DNA of 64,000 nucleotides from JAJRVM01 sp041752115 (GTDB taxonomy: Bacteria; Planctomycetota; Planctomycetia; Pirellulales; Pirellulaceae): contig JBGSHS010000373.1 in the NCBI GenBank assembly GCA_041752115.1, positions 11,791-75,790 of the forward strand, read 5' to 3'. The position numbers were made by a program, and so were the translations under genes. This document shows, piece by piece, positions 9,111 through 17,552 of the stretch. Positions within the stretch are counted from its first letter, which is position 1, and each line of letters begins with the position of its first letter. The notes under the pieces are model-generated. The model saw only the letters and a list, made by a program, of their open reading frames with translations. It was not told the origin of the DNA and ran no database searches.

Positions 9111-10805
9111 TCAATCGCCTTTGCGCAACAGCTCGAAATACTCCCGAGTCTGCTCACGTTCTCGTTTGGGAAGGGTCTGCTGGTTGATGGGATCCGGATC
9201 AGCGCTCATGGAACTGGCAATCTCCGTCTTGATTTCCTCGAGTGATTTGCCCGCGATGTTGGGGCCGGCCGCATCTCCCACGCGAATCGCCTCACCCTGA
9301 CGCGGATCGCCACTGACGCGAGTTCGATATCCGCCCGTTTCCGTCTCTCTTTCCGGTCGCTCCCCCATCCCTCGGCCCGGTCCCATGCCACGACCTGGCT
9401 TTTCACTGAACATGTCGCCTTCCATTCCATAACCGTTGCCCTGGCATTCCGCGCAGCCATCGCCCTTGCATTTGCTGCAATTCATGGCGCTCTTGGCGTC
9501 GGCAATCTCGTTCATCATCTGGTCCAGCGTCTGGAGGTTTTCGAGTGACTGTTGCATCTGTTGGAGATCCTGCGCGAGTTGCTGCAGTTGCTGCGCAGCT
9601 TGCTTGCCGTCACCGGCCTTCAGGCAGTTGGAGCACTCCTTCATCTGATTGGCCAACTGTTGGAGCTGCTGTAGTTGCGGACTCTGACTGTCGAGCGCTT
9701 CGAGCTGCTTCTGCACCTGATCCAGCTGATTCTGCAACTGACCCGCTTCGGCCAGCTTCCCGTCCTTCTTGAGCTGAGCAATCTGATCCTGCAGTTCACG
9801 CTCCTTCTGAGCCAGCTCCTGCCGAGCTCCCAGCATCTTCTCGAGTTCTTTCCCTAACGCCTCCAGTTGCTTGGCAAGTTGATCTTTCTCGTCAGCGGAG
9901 AGTTGTTCGCTCGCGAGCTGGTCACTCAGCTTCTTCAGCTCCTGCATGGCCTTTTCCATGTCCCCTTCTTGCAGGGCTTTGGATATGCGTTCGGCCGGCC
10001 CCTGCTGACTGGTCTGCAGCTGCTTCAGCATATCTCGTGTCTTGGCCGCGCTGTCGATATCGTCGCGTCGCTTCTCCAGTTCCTCAGTCAGGTTATTGAG
10101 CTTGACCAGCGCCTTTTTGCGATCGGTTTCTTTCTTGGACAGCTCATCAAGCCCTTTCTCCATACGAGTGATCAGACCGTCCGCCTCCTTCAGACCAACC
10201 GCCTCCAGCTTCTTCTTCTGCTCCGCCAGCCGTTTTCTGAGTTCAGCCAGCGACTTCTTCACCTGCTCTTGGTTGGCGGCAGTCGCCGTGTCGGCCGAGG
10301 CGGTGTTGTCGCGGACCACGTCTTTGATCAGGAATGCCACCAGGAATACCACGACCGCCGTGACCACGGGCAATAGGGGGTGCCAGCCGAACTGGGTTCG
10401 AAAGTGCTCCCGGACATCGATGCGTTCGACGCGTCGTGAAGCGTCATCCAACAAGGCCTGCCCCGCTTCAGTCGACAGCTCGTCTGATGACAAGGTAATC
10501 ACGCTCGATACACGCTCCTTGAGCCCATACCGCAGATCAAGCTCGATCGCCGCGTCCAGAACGCCTTTGCGGCCCAGCCAAGTCCGAAGAAATCCGGCCG
10601 CAACACCGATCGCCAGAGCCCCGACGATCCAGGAAATCGCCCACGCCCGCCCGTTGGTCAGCCCCACAGGCCAGATCTTCGGCACCACAATGGCCACCAG
10701 CGCGACCAGCAGAGCCGCAAACGTGAACCAAGTGATGGAATGCACAAGCCGATTCCACAAGAGACGACGATGCGCTCGGCGAACCTGTTGCCGGATGACG
10801 TCCAT
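9111..10805 (-). CDS. Membrane-anchored long coiled-coil protein with DnaJ-like Cys-rich motif
   Basis: A 564-residue protein. Two hydrophobic segments lie at about 22-45 and 55-75, and a third at about 145-165. Then comes a very long charged coiled coil (about 185-435) rich in Lys, Glu, Gln and Leu. Next is a compact cysteine cluster near residues 441-460 with the pattern CSKCKGDGCAECQGNG, like half of a DnaJ zinc-binding domain. A Gly/Arg-rich stretch and a conserved-looking tail (TLPKREREQTREYFELLRKGD) follow. The architecture recalls DUF4175-type membrane proteins. Function is unknown; zinc binding is inferred from the CxxCxGxGCxxCxGxG pattern. GAGGAG precedes the ATG by six bases. Confidence 0.75.
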   Translation of the reverse strand: MDVIRQQVRRAHRRLLWNRLVHSITWFTFAALLVALVAIVVPKIWPVGLTNGRAWAISWIVGALAIGVAAGFLRTWLGRKGVLDAAIELDLRYGLKERVSSVITLSSDELSTEAGQALLDDASRRVERIDVREHFRTQFGWHPLLPVVTAVVVFLVAFLIKDVVRDNTASADTATAANQEQVKKSLAELRKRLAEQKKKLEAVGLKEADGLITRMEKGLDELSKKETDRKKALVKLNNLTEELEKRRDDIDSAAKTRDMLKQLQTSQQGPAERISKALQEGDMEKAMQELKKLSDQLASEQLSADEKDQLAKQLEALGKELEKMLGARQELAQKERELQDQIAQLKKDGKLAEAGQLQNQLDQVQKQLEALDSQSPQLQQLQQLANQMKECSNCLKAGDGKQAAQQLQQLAQDLQQMQQSLENLQTLDQMMNEIADAKSAMNCSKCKGDGCAECQGNGYGMEGDMFSEKPGRGMGPGRGMGERPERETETGGYRTRVSGDPRQGEAIRVGDAAGPNIAGKSLEEIKTEIASSMSADPDPINQQTLPKREREQTREYFELLRKGD

Positions 10806-11374
10806 ATCCTACTCCTCACACGACTCGTCACGAAGCGACCGTCCCCGACTACCAGCCTGATACGTAACAGCCTGACACGAACGGTCGACCACCCCTTTTG
10901 CCGGTTCGCCCTTGTCTGCCTCCCAGCGATCACCACTTGCGGACCACTCGTCCAACGAAAGCGGCCGATTTGCTGTGGCAAGCCGCCCGCACAGGCGACG
11001 CACGAGTTCCCCCCTCAGCGACGCGTTAGGCTGCCTGGAAACGGTGAACCGGTGTTGTCCAGTAGATCACTCAGTATTATAGGAAAGCGCTTACGAGCAC
11101 GCTAAGAAATCTGCCAAAATCTCCCGCTTCCGCCCGCCTTGGTCTGTCGACGCCTCATCGCTCTCCTCAGAACCGGAGGGCGGTGTCCCTCAAACATGCC
11201 TCTCCCAGACCCGGGCCGTGTGAAGTCAGCCCCTGCGGCAAGGGGAGCAACTGTCTATGATGAAATGGGTGCCCGCAGATTCTGGGCTGTCATTCGACGT
11301 GGAGTTCCGGACCATGACCTTCTCTGCCGGCAGGAGTGAAGCGAAGGTAGAAAACGGGCAAACCGGGTGATTTC
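10806..11374. other. Intergenic region between divergent genes
   Basis: This 569-bp gap separates the coiled-coil protein gene (leftward) from the DCC-family gene (rightward). Open frames here (for example 11139-11339) have no recognisable features or ribosome binding sites. I see no RNA gene or strong repeat. Confidence 0.45.
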
Positions 11375-11800
11375 ATGAGCAGTTCGAATTTGGCTGACCC
11401 GCAACAGCGACCAAACGCTGATATCGTCATTTACGACGGCCGTTGCCGATTCTGTACCGGTCAGGTCGAACGACTCGCTCGGTGGGACCAGCGCAATCGC
11501 CTGGCGTTCCTTTCACTCCACGACGGACGGGTGGCTCAGTTGTGTCCCGATCTGTCGCACGAGCAACTGATGCAACAGATGTATGTTGTGACCCCCACCG
11601 GCAAGCGGTATGGTGGCGCGAGGGCCGTCCGCTATCTGAGCAGGCGACTGCCGCGCCTGTGGTTGGCGGCGCTACTGCTGCATCTCCCCGGATCGCTGCC
11701 CCTGTGGCAGTGGGTGTACCTGATCGTGGCCAAACGACGTTACCGGTTGAGCCACCCGGACACCTGCCCGGATGGCAGCTGTGATGTGCATCGGCGATAG
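11375..11800 (+). CDS. DCC1-like thiol-disulfide oxidoreductase family protein (DUF393)
   Basis: A 141-residue protein with the family-defining N-terminal motif IVIYDGRCRFC, i.e. YDGxCxxC, at about residues 16-26. It resembles the thioredoxin-like CxxC redox centre. It continues with the usual LAFLSLHD strand, a GGARAVRYLSRRLP helix and a hydrophobic LWLAALLLHLP segment that may be membrane-associated. DCC proteins are predicted thiol-disulfide oxidoreductases; the partner is unknown. The gene stands alone, with over 230 bp to the next gene. Confidence 0.87.
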   Translation: MSSSNLADPQQRPNADIVIYDGRCRFCTGQVERLARWDQRNRLAFLSLHDGRVAQLCPDLSHEQLMQQMYVVTPTGKRYGGARAVRYLSRRLPRLWLAALLLHLPGSLPLWQWVYLIVAKRRYRLSHPDTCPDGSCDVHRR

Positions 11801-12031
11801 CGGCGGGAGTTTCGGCGTGGGAACTTGGTCGGCCGCGTCATCGTTTGCTGTTTGCGTCATTGTCAGAAGGCTTCGCTGACGGGCCAACAGTCCATTCGCA
11901 CTGGTCTTCGTTCTGATCTCACTTGCGGCGGGTGCGAGATTCCTGTTGACGCGGAACCTCGCCTGACGATATGAGTATCCTCATGTCCAGCTCACCGTGT
12001 CGTCCAGTCAGCCTGACGAGGTGGTTACAAG

Positions 12032-12343
12032 ATGTTTCAGCGATCATCCAACTCCGGTTTCCTCCGTTTTGACGCTGCCCATTTGTCACACACCGGGCTG
12101 AAAGTGGTGCGTCAGGAGAACTATCGCACCTGGGAGATGACGCTGGAGCATTGTACGCACGGCATGACCGTACGCCGCCATCGTTACAACATCAAGATCA
12201 CCGACACCGAAGCGGCACGCGAGGAGTACCTGGCCGGCTTTTCCAGTCAGACGACGGCCCTACAGGCCGCGCGGCGCCGCATCGACTTCATTCTGGATAT
12301 CCGCGATCCACGCACTCCACGCCGACGCCGCCAGAGCAGTTGA
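12032..12343 (+). CDS. Hypothetical protein, 103 residues
   Basis: I do not recognise this protein. It is basic, without signal peptide or membrane helix, and reads as a small alpha/beta protein: two beta-like stretches (LKVVRQENYRTWEMTLEH and GMTVRRHRYNIKITD), then a helix (EAAREEYLAGFSSQTTALQAARRRIDFIL), then an Arg-rich tail. GAGG lies about ten bases before the ATG. Coding potential is supported by the ordered secondary-structure pattern and the ribosome binding site, but not by homology I can name. Confidence 0.5.
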   Translation: MFQRSSNSGFLRFDAAHLSHTGLKVVRQENYRTWEMTLEHCTHGMTVRRHRYNIKITDTEAAREEYLAGFSSQTTALQAARRRIDFILDIRDPRTPRRRRQSS

Positions 12344-12360
12344 AGAGGCACGCGATGTGC

Positions 12361-12576
12361 TTACTCGGCGGCGGCATCTGCGGGCACCGGATTCTGCATG
12401 CCCCCTCCCGGTTCGACCGATTCGTCCAGCGAAAGCACATAGACGACCATCGCCACCAACATCAGAACCACCCCGCACACCATGACAAAATGATGCTGGC
12501 GAAATCGTCGCCGTGGGGCCGAGTGCCCTTTCTGGTGCTCGTGGTGATGACCGTGGTTCTTGTCGTGTTGGTTCAT
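12361..12576 (-). CDS. Small His-rich single-pass membrane protein
   Basis: A 71-residue product with a strikingly histidine-rich N-terminus (MNQHDKNHGHHHEHQKGH), a basic stretch (PRRRFRQHH), one transmembrane helix (FVMVCGVVLMLVAMVVYVL, about 30-48) and a short acidic tail (SLDESVEPGG). The His cluster could bind a metal such as Ni, Zn or Cu, but this is inference. AGGA lies eight bases before the ATG. Similar short proteins with a DES-EPG-type end occur in planctomycetes as far as I recall. It overlaps no other supported gene. Confidence 0.6.
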   Translation of the reverse strand: MNQHDKNHGHHHEHQKGHSAPRRRFRQHHFVMVCGVVLMLVAMVVYVLSLDESVEPGGGMQNPVPADAAAE

Positions 12577-12718
12577 GCAGTCATCCTGTTCTCAAGTGTC
12601 AGAGGAATCGAGCAGGGGCCGGGTGCCCAAGTGAGTTTCGCTACATTCTGTCCACCGTTCGGCGATCTGGCAAGGTTACGGGCCCCCGAATGGCACGCCG
12701 AACTGGAGCTCCAGCGGA

Positions 12719-13408
12719 TTAGAAAGGAATGTGCAGTGCTTGGCAGAGAAACCGCATGAAAGCACGGCCGGTGGTAAAAGACTCCGTGACGGTATCCAGG
12801 AATCGCTCGCTCAGTACATCTCGCTGCGGCAAATCACGCCAGATCACGAAATCGGTTCGTTTCAGGTCCTCGATCAACGGGTGGTCGGCGGGACAGTCGC
12901 GTGGCGGTTTCTTCAAGGTCTCCCCGGCAAGCACGAACTGCATCTGCTGGAACTTCTTCCCTCGGAGTGCCCGCTTCCAGGCTTCTGGCCGGTCCAGAAT
13001 CGCTTCGCGGATCTGCTGCAGGCAGTCACGATCCGGCTTCCAGACCCCCAGAGCCAGAAAGCACTCACCGGGCGCAATGTGAACGTAGTATCCTGGAGCG
13101 TGCACGTCCCGGCCAAGTTCATGGCGGAACTGGATTCCCACGTTCGTCTTATAAGGCGTCTTGTCCTTGGCAAACCGGGTATCCCGGTAGACACGCATCA
13201 TGGAACCGCCAACGCGCTGAGCGCTGGCCACGAAGAACGGCGAGATCTTCCGCAGGCGGGGTGCGAACTGACGGATGAAATCGAGCGACGGCTCCAAGAC
13301 CTCTCGTTCATAGCGTTCTTTGTTGGCCTGAAACCACGGCCGATGGTTGTTGTCCTGGAGATCTTCCAGGAACTGCAGCAAGGAAGTCTCGAAATGTCGC
13401 GCGGCCAT
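12719..13408 (-). CDS. DUF2461 (TIGR02453) family protein
   Basis: A 229-residue cytoplasmic protein matching DUF2461 throughout. It has FLEDLQDNNHRPWFQANKER at the N-terminus, then the MMRVYRDTRFAKDKTPYKTN core, GYYVHIAPGECFLALGVWKPD, and the C-terminal LKRTDFVIWRDLPQRDV. The family is widespread in bacteria and of unknown function. I chose the ATG at 13408 because the family normally begins just before the first FL.DL.NN motif and a GAGGA sits about ten bases upstream; the frame is open to 13468 but that extension looks non-coding. Confidence 0.88.
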   Translation of the reverse strand: MAARHFETSLLQFLEDLQDNNHRPWFQANKERYEREVLEPSLDFIRQFAPRLRKISPFFVASAQRVGGSMMRVYRDTRFAKDKTPYKTNVGIQFRHELGRDVHAPGYYVHIAPGECFLALGVWKPDRDCLQQIREAILDRPEAWKRALRGKKFQQMQFVLAGETLKKPPRDCPADHPLIEDLKRTDFVIWRDLPQRDVLSERFLDTVTESFTTGRAFMRFLCQALHIPF

Positions 13409-13569
13409 AGCCCACAGGTCCTCGCAATTGCCCCGGGAGTTAGCAGCACGCCATTTTCGGGCAGTCACGTCCGCCTGTCAACGGAATCCGACGTGACATC
13501 TTCGGCGGTGCGCAAATGAGACCGGAGCTTCGTCGAAGCTCAATCTTGGGGTTGGGCGACACAGCTGTG

Positions 13570-13653
13570 CCAGTGCTTGTCCTGAGATTGCAGTACCAGA
13601 CGGCTCGGGCGTAGCCAGTGCCACCCCGATATGTGGCTTTGACAAAGCACTGG
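13570..13653. repeat. Long-range inverted repeat in intergenic DNA
   Basis: CCAGTGCTT at 13570-13578 is repeated inverted as AAGCACTGG at 13645-13653, with further partial pairing inside (GCCAGTGCC to GTGGC). It lies in the 469-bp gap before the alpha-glucuronidase-like gene. It may be a separate intergenic repeat unit next to the hairpin repeat that follows. Confidence 0.35.
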
Positions 13654-13710
13654 TACACTTCCGCCCGGTAAGCAGGCACAATAGACAGGCTGGCAGAGTG
13701 GATGCTGGGA

Positions 13711-13811
13711 ATCGCGGGAATAGTAATTCCGTGGTTGCAGATACCTTCGCCAGACGGCGGGCGATTTCCCACGCTCTGCGCGAGCGTGGCTACAAGAGAA
13801 TCGCCGAAGTT
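13711..13811 (+). repeat. Hairpin-bearing intergenic repeat, copy 1 of 3
   Basis: This stretch closely matches 62606-62726 on the same strand and 47713-47790 on the opposite strand. The core is a perfect 8-bp stem, CCACGCTC (13769-13776) and GAGCGTGG (13782-13789), with a TGCGC loop. Flanking conserved blocks are TTCCGTGGTTGCAGATACC, TCGCCAGACGGCGGGCGA and TCGCCGAAGT. It ends 66 bp before the next start codon and is non-coding. Confidence 0.85.
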
Positions 13812-13877
13812 CTTCTTCCCCTCATGCCTTAGGAAGCGGACAATCAAACTGGGTGAGACTTCCGATCGAGGAGCACA

Positions 13878-16247
13878 ATGATGAGTCGGCATATGTGGCA
13901 GGCGATAGCGTGCGCGGTAAGCTTGTGGGCAACTTGTGGCGTGACTGCGGGAGATGCGGCGCAGGAGGTATTCCTGGCCCAAGGAGGCCAGGCCGAAGCA
14001 GTCATTGTGATCGGTCAAGAGGCAAGTGATTTTCATCGCTGGGTTGCCAGTGAGCTGCAACGCTATGTCAAGCAGTTGTCGGGAGCGGAATTGCCCCTCG
14101 TTGCCAACGACAACCGTCCGCCTCAGAAGCCGATGATCGTATTGGGAGATCCGCAGGCAAACCCGTTAGCGGCCGCAGCTCAGCAACAACAACTGGTCCG
14201 TTTCGACGACCTGAAATCGGATGGATTTGTCCTCAAACGCACTGAACTGGACGGCGTGCCCGTACTCCTGGTCGGCGGCAACGACGAGCGTGCTACGATG
14301 TACGCGGCGTATGAATTGCTGGAACGGTTAGGCGTGGTCTTCCAGCTGACCAACGACATCATTCCGCGTCCGCAACCAGACCTGCTCATGCCCACGCTCG
14401 ATGTCCGCCTCGAGCCGCTGATGAAAGACCGCGGGATGCACTGCTGGCACGGTATCCGCTGGTACATGGGCCTGGAGGATCTGCGTCGTGAGATCGATCA
14501 ACTGGCCAAACTCAAGATGAACGTCTTTCAGTTCTACTGGGGCATGGGTGGGCCGTGGGCCGAGTTCTCGTACAACGGCAAGGTGGCGGAAATCAGCGCG
14601 CTGAAAGAGACAGGCTTCGTCGCCTGGCCTGGAGCTGGCGGGACCGCCCAGAGTGTCGTCGTCGGGCGAAGCTGTTTTCCCGAGGATGGTTACCTCGGCC
14701 CGCCCGATTTCGCCGGAGTCCAGACACAGCAGGAAGCGTACGGCAAGGCTCGTGAGTTTCTCCGCGAAGTGATTCGCTACGCCCACAGCCGCAAGGTCCA
14801 GGTCTGGCTGACGATGGGGGAGATACCGTACGTACCGGCCAACCTCGTGCCGGCTGGTTCGCGCAGCGGGCACAGCTTCTATTGTGGCGTCGCCATCTCG
14901 CCCGGCGATCCGGCCGTGCTGGACATCTGGGAAGCCGCGTTAAGCAGCATGATCGAAAGCTATCCGGAGGCGGACCGCTACTGGATTGTCAGCGGCTCGG
15001 AGCTCCTGGGAGGCACACAGCCCGTGCATGGTATCGCTGCCAGCGACCCGAAAATCCAAGCCTTGATCCAGGACTACGCTGCACTTCGTCCGCTCCTGCC
15101 GGCGAAATTGCCGGAGGCCAACGACCTTGGCCTGGCCGACCTCGATCTGGCCGACATCGCGGTCGCCGACAAACTCGTCCGACGGATCAAAGCCCGACAT
15201 CCCAGTGCCAAACTGGGCATCGAGTTGATCTTTCGTGGTGGACAGCTCCGTGCACTGGACTCCGCACTCCCCAGGGACGTTTCGCTGATGAACATGGTCA
15301 ACTTCACCGGGGAGACGGCCATGAGCTATTTCGAGGGAATACCGGATCGCGACCTGGTAGTCTGGCCACGCATTACCGATGACGGCTGCGAGCTGAACAT
15401 GCAGCTCAACGCGATGATGTACGATCACGACGAGGTGATTCCCGGGTGCGTCCGATATGGATTGACTGGCATCCTGGGGCAGTTGAACAAGGCGCGAGGC
15501 GCCGAGCTGAGTGCTCAGTACATTGCCCAAGGCGCCTGGGATCCTGACATCCGCTGTCAATCCTACTACGAGCACTACCTCCGCCGCCTCTATGGCCCAG
15601 AGGCGCTCGATGCACTGCTCAAGGCCTTCCTGTTGCTGGAAGAAAACGAACAGACGCTCGGCTGGCGCGGAAGACGCGGGCTCTTCAGCACCTGGTCGGC
15701 GAGCAATCGCATGGGAGTCGCGCTGCGAGGTGTCGACTTCAAAGCCGAGCCGCTGCAACTCGATCGCGTGGCCATTGAGAATGCCATCCAGGGAGCCGAG
15801 GGGGAGCGACAGTTCTGGTCAGGACGCGCAGCACATTGTGGCCAGGCTCTGGAACTGCTGCGACAAGCACGTCCGCTGGCTTGGCCCGGTTCCCGCGAGG
15901 AACTGGACTACGTGATCTACAAGACCGAGAACTTCATCACGGTCTTCCAGTTGCTCGATGCCGCACAAGAAGCGCAGGCCGCTTTCGATCGGGCACTGCT
16001 GGCTCGGATCCAACAGAACACGGCGGAGACAAGAAGGCAACTCGAACAATGCCGCTCAGCACTTGAGCGGGCCGACCGGTTGGTCCATACGGCGGCCGAG
16101 CAGATGGTTCCCTATGCCCACATCCCGACCGAGCGGCACATTCTGTGGATCTTCAACAAGGCGATCCCTTCCTACGCAGCGGCGCAGGCCTACCTGACCG
16201 ACGCGACCGCTTTACACAACGAGCAGCACAAGGAGAATTCGCCCTGA
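13878..16247 (+). CDS. Secreted glycoside hydrolase, alpha-glucuronidase/GH20-N-like
   Basis: A 789-residue exported protein with a Sec signal peptide (about residues 1-27, AIACAVSLWATCGVTAG). An alpha-glucuronidase N-terminal-like domain follows (about 30-170): ASELQRYVKQLSGAELPLV, MIVLGDPQANP, and GGNDERATMYAAYELLERLG. A TIM-barrel-type catalytic region starts near DRGMHCWHGIRWYMGLEDL and runs to about 560, with a helical C-terminal region. This N-domain is typical of GH67 and GH20-related enzymes, so the target is probably an acidic or amino-sugar polysaccharide; the exact specificity is not readable. GAGGAG precedes the ATG. A sialidase-like gene follows 149 bp downstream on the same strand, suggesting a shared role. 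Confidence 0.72.
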   Translation: MMSRHMWQAIACAVSLWATCGVTAGDAAQEVFLAQGGQAEAVIVIGQEASDFHRWVASELQRYVKQLSGAELPLVANDNRPPQKPMIVLGDPQANPLAAAAQQQQLVRFDDLKSDGFVLKRTELDGVPVLLVGGNDERATMYAAYELLERLGVVFQLTNDIIPRPQPDLLMPTLDVRLEPLMKDRGMHCWHGIRWYMGLEDLRREIDQLAKLKMNVFQFYWGMGGPWAEFSYNGKVAEISALKETGFVAWPGAGGTAQSVVVGRSCFPEDGYLGPPDFAGVQTQQEAYGKAREFLREVIRYAHSRKVQVWLTMGEIPYVPANLVPAGSRSGHSFYCGVAISPGDPAVLDIWEAALSSMIESYPEADRYWIVSGSELLGGTQPVHGIAASDPKIQALIQDYAALRPLLPAKLPEANDLGLADLDLADIAVADKLVRRIKARHPSAKLGIELIFRGGQLRALDSALPRDVSLMNMVNFTGETAMSYFEGIPDRDLVVWPRITDDGCELNMQLNAMMYDHDEVIPGCVRYGLTGILGQLNKARGAELSAQYIAQGAWDPDIRCQSYYEHYLRRLYGPEALDALLKAFLLLEENEQTLGWRGRRGLFSTWSASNRMGVALRGVDFKAEPLQLDRVAIENAIQGAEGERQFWSGRAAHCGQALELLRQARPLAWPGSREELDYVIYKTENFITVFQLLDAAQEAQAAFDRALLARIQQNTAETRRQLEQCRSALERADRLVHTAAEQMVPYAHIPTERHILWIFNKAIPSYAAAQAYLTDATALHNEQHKENSP

Positions 16248-16273
16248 TCAGGCCGAAAGAGCTGATCGGCATT

Positions 16274-16308
16274 GCCCAGACTCCGGGCGTCTGAGAGACG
16301 ATCTGGGC
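16274..16308. promoter_or_regulatory. Nested stem-loop between two co-directional genes
   Basis: GCCCAGA (16274-16280) pairs with TCTGGGC (16302-16308), enclosing an inner hairpin CGTCT-GAG-AGACG (16288-16300). It lies just after the hydrolase stop codon, ahead of the sialidase-like gene. It could stabilise or attenuate a shared transcript; there is no U tract. Confidence 0.3.
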
Positions 16309-16396
16309 GCGACGGTCGTACGACACACTCGCCGGTGGTATATTAGCTGACGACATGCAACGGTCTTCCCATTGGCCTCTCAGAGGAGATTGACTC

Positions 16397-17389
16397 GTGA
16401 AACGGGCAATGTGTTTCATGCTTTCGTGTATGACGTTGGCTGTTGTTGTCAAGGCTGACGACACGTCCGGACTTCAGCTTGTCGAAGCGCGTCGGATCTG
16501 GGATCAGGCTCCGCACAACGCCTTTACCGACCTGATCCGCTTCCGGGACCGCTGGTACTGCGTGTTTCGCGAAGGCGCAGGCCATGTGTCTCCCGATGGA
16601 GCGTTGCGGGTCATTACGTCGACCGATGGTACCAGCTGGGAATCGGCTGCCCTGATCACGTCGGACAACTCCGATCTGCGCGACGCCAAGATCACGGTGA
16701 CGCCCGATGGCCACCTGATGCTTGCCGGTGCCGAGGCGATGAATCATCCGGTGACACACATGCATCAATCGCTGGTATGGTTCTCCCCGGACGGACGAAA
16801 GTGGAGCGACAAGCAGGAAGTCGGAGACCGCGACAACTGGCTGTGGCGCATCACGTGGCACAAGGGCCAGGCATACGGTTTCGGGTACGGGTGTGGCGAG
16901 ACGAATCGAGGCATTCGGCTCTACCGCAGCAACGACGGCAAGTCGTTTGACACAGTGATCGAACAAGCGTCCGTCGAAGGGACCTATCCCAACGAAACGT
17001 CGCTGGTGTTCCTGCCGGACGACACGTGCTACTGTCTACTGCGACAGGACGGGCAGCCGAACAATGGGTACATCGGCGCCTCGCACCCACCGTACACGCA
17101 GTGGAACTGGAAGAAGCTGAACCTGCCCATCGGCGGGCCCCACATGATTCGTTTGCCAGACGGGCGTCTCGTGGCTGCCGTGCGGTTGTACGACGCCCCC
17201 GTCCGCACGTCGCTCTGCTGGCTCGATCCGGAATCAGGCACATTGACGGAAGCTCTACGGCTTCCTTCCGGTGGAGACACCAGCTATGCCGGACTGGTCT
17301 GGCACGATGACCTGCTTTGGGTCAGCTACTACGCCTCGCACGAAGGCAAGACGTCGATCTATCTGGCGAAAGTCAAGGTCTTGGATTGA
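16397..17389 (+). CDS. Secreted sialidase-like (BNR/six-bladed propeller) protein
   Basis: A 330-residue protein with a cleavable signal peptide (MKRAMCFMLSCMTLAVVVKA). The mature part reads as a six-bladed sialidase-type propeller: FTDLIRFRDRWYCVFREG, BNR-like STDGTSWES, SPDGRKWSDK, SNDGKSFDT, and a late PDGRLVAAVRLYD blade. Such proteins hydrolyse or bind sialic acid or related acidic sugars. The full catalytic Arg triad and Tyr/Glu pair cannot be confirmed by eye, so it may bind rather than cleave. Translation begins at a GTG with GAGGAG eight bases upstream. It follows the glycoside hydrolase gene at 13878-16247 and probably works with it outside the cytoplasm. Confidence 0.78.
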   Translation: MKRAMCFMLSCMTLAVVVKADDTSGLQLVEARRIWDQAPHNAFTDLIRFRDRWYCVFREGAGHVSPDGALRVITSTDGTSWESAALITSDNSDLRDAKITVTPDGHLMLAGAEAMNHPVTHMHQSLVWFSPDGRKWSDKQEVGDRDNWLWRITWHKGQAYGFGYGCGETNRGIRLYRSNDGKSFDTVIEQASVEGTYPNETSLVFLPDDTCYCLLRQDGQPNNGYIGASHPPYTQWNWKKLNLPIGGPHMIRLPDGRLVAAVRLYDAPVRTSLCWLDPESGTLTEALRLPSGGDTSYAGLVWHDDLLWVSYYASHEGKTSIYLAKVKVLD

Positions 17390-17424
17390 TGTGGTCGAGG
17401 CGTGCCCTGCTTCATTCTTTGCCT

Positions 17425-17463
17425 CACAGAGACACAGAGACACAGAGACACAGAGACACAGAG
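17425..17463. repeat. Tandem octamer repeat (CACAGAGA)
   Basis: About 4.9 perfect copies of CACAGAGA span 39 bases in the gap after the sialidase-like gene. Partly complementary pieces follow at 17501-17530 (GTGCCTCTCCGTGCCCCCGTGTCACC), so the transcript could fold. It is a typical slippage-prone simple repeat and lies outside any gene. Confidence 0.9.
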
Positions 17464-17552
17464 CAATCGTCCGAGTTATGGCAGTGCCGGTGTCGTTCTC
17501 GTGCCTCTCCGTGCCCCCGTGTCACCGAGAGAAACCACTCTTCTAATCGAAT

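Noticed and set aside
13440..14060. Minus-strand ORF of 206 codons containing VATLAQSVGNR
   Set aside because: That translated motif recurs in the 62453-62872 ORF because both are read from the non-coding hairpin repeat.
17425..17463. CRISPR-like array
   Set aside because: The repeat unit is 8 bp with no spacers; it is a simple tandem repeat. No other regularly spaced repeats were found.
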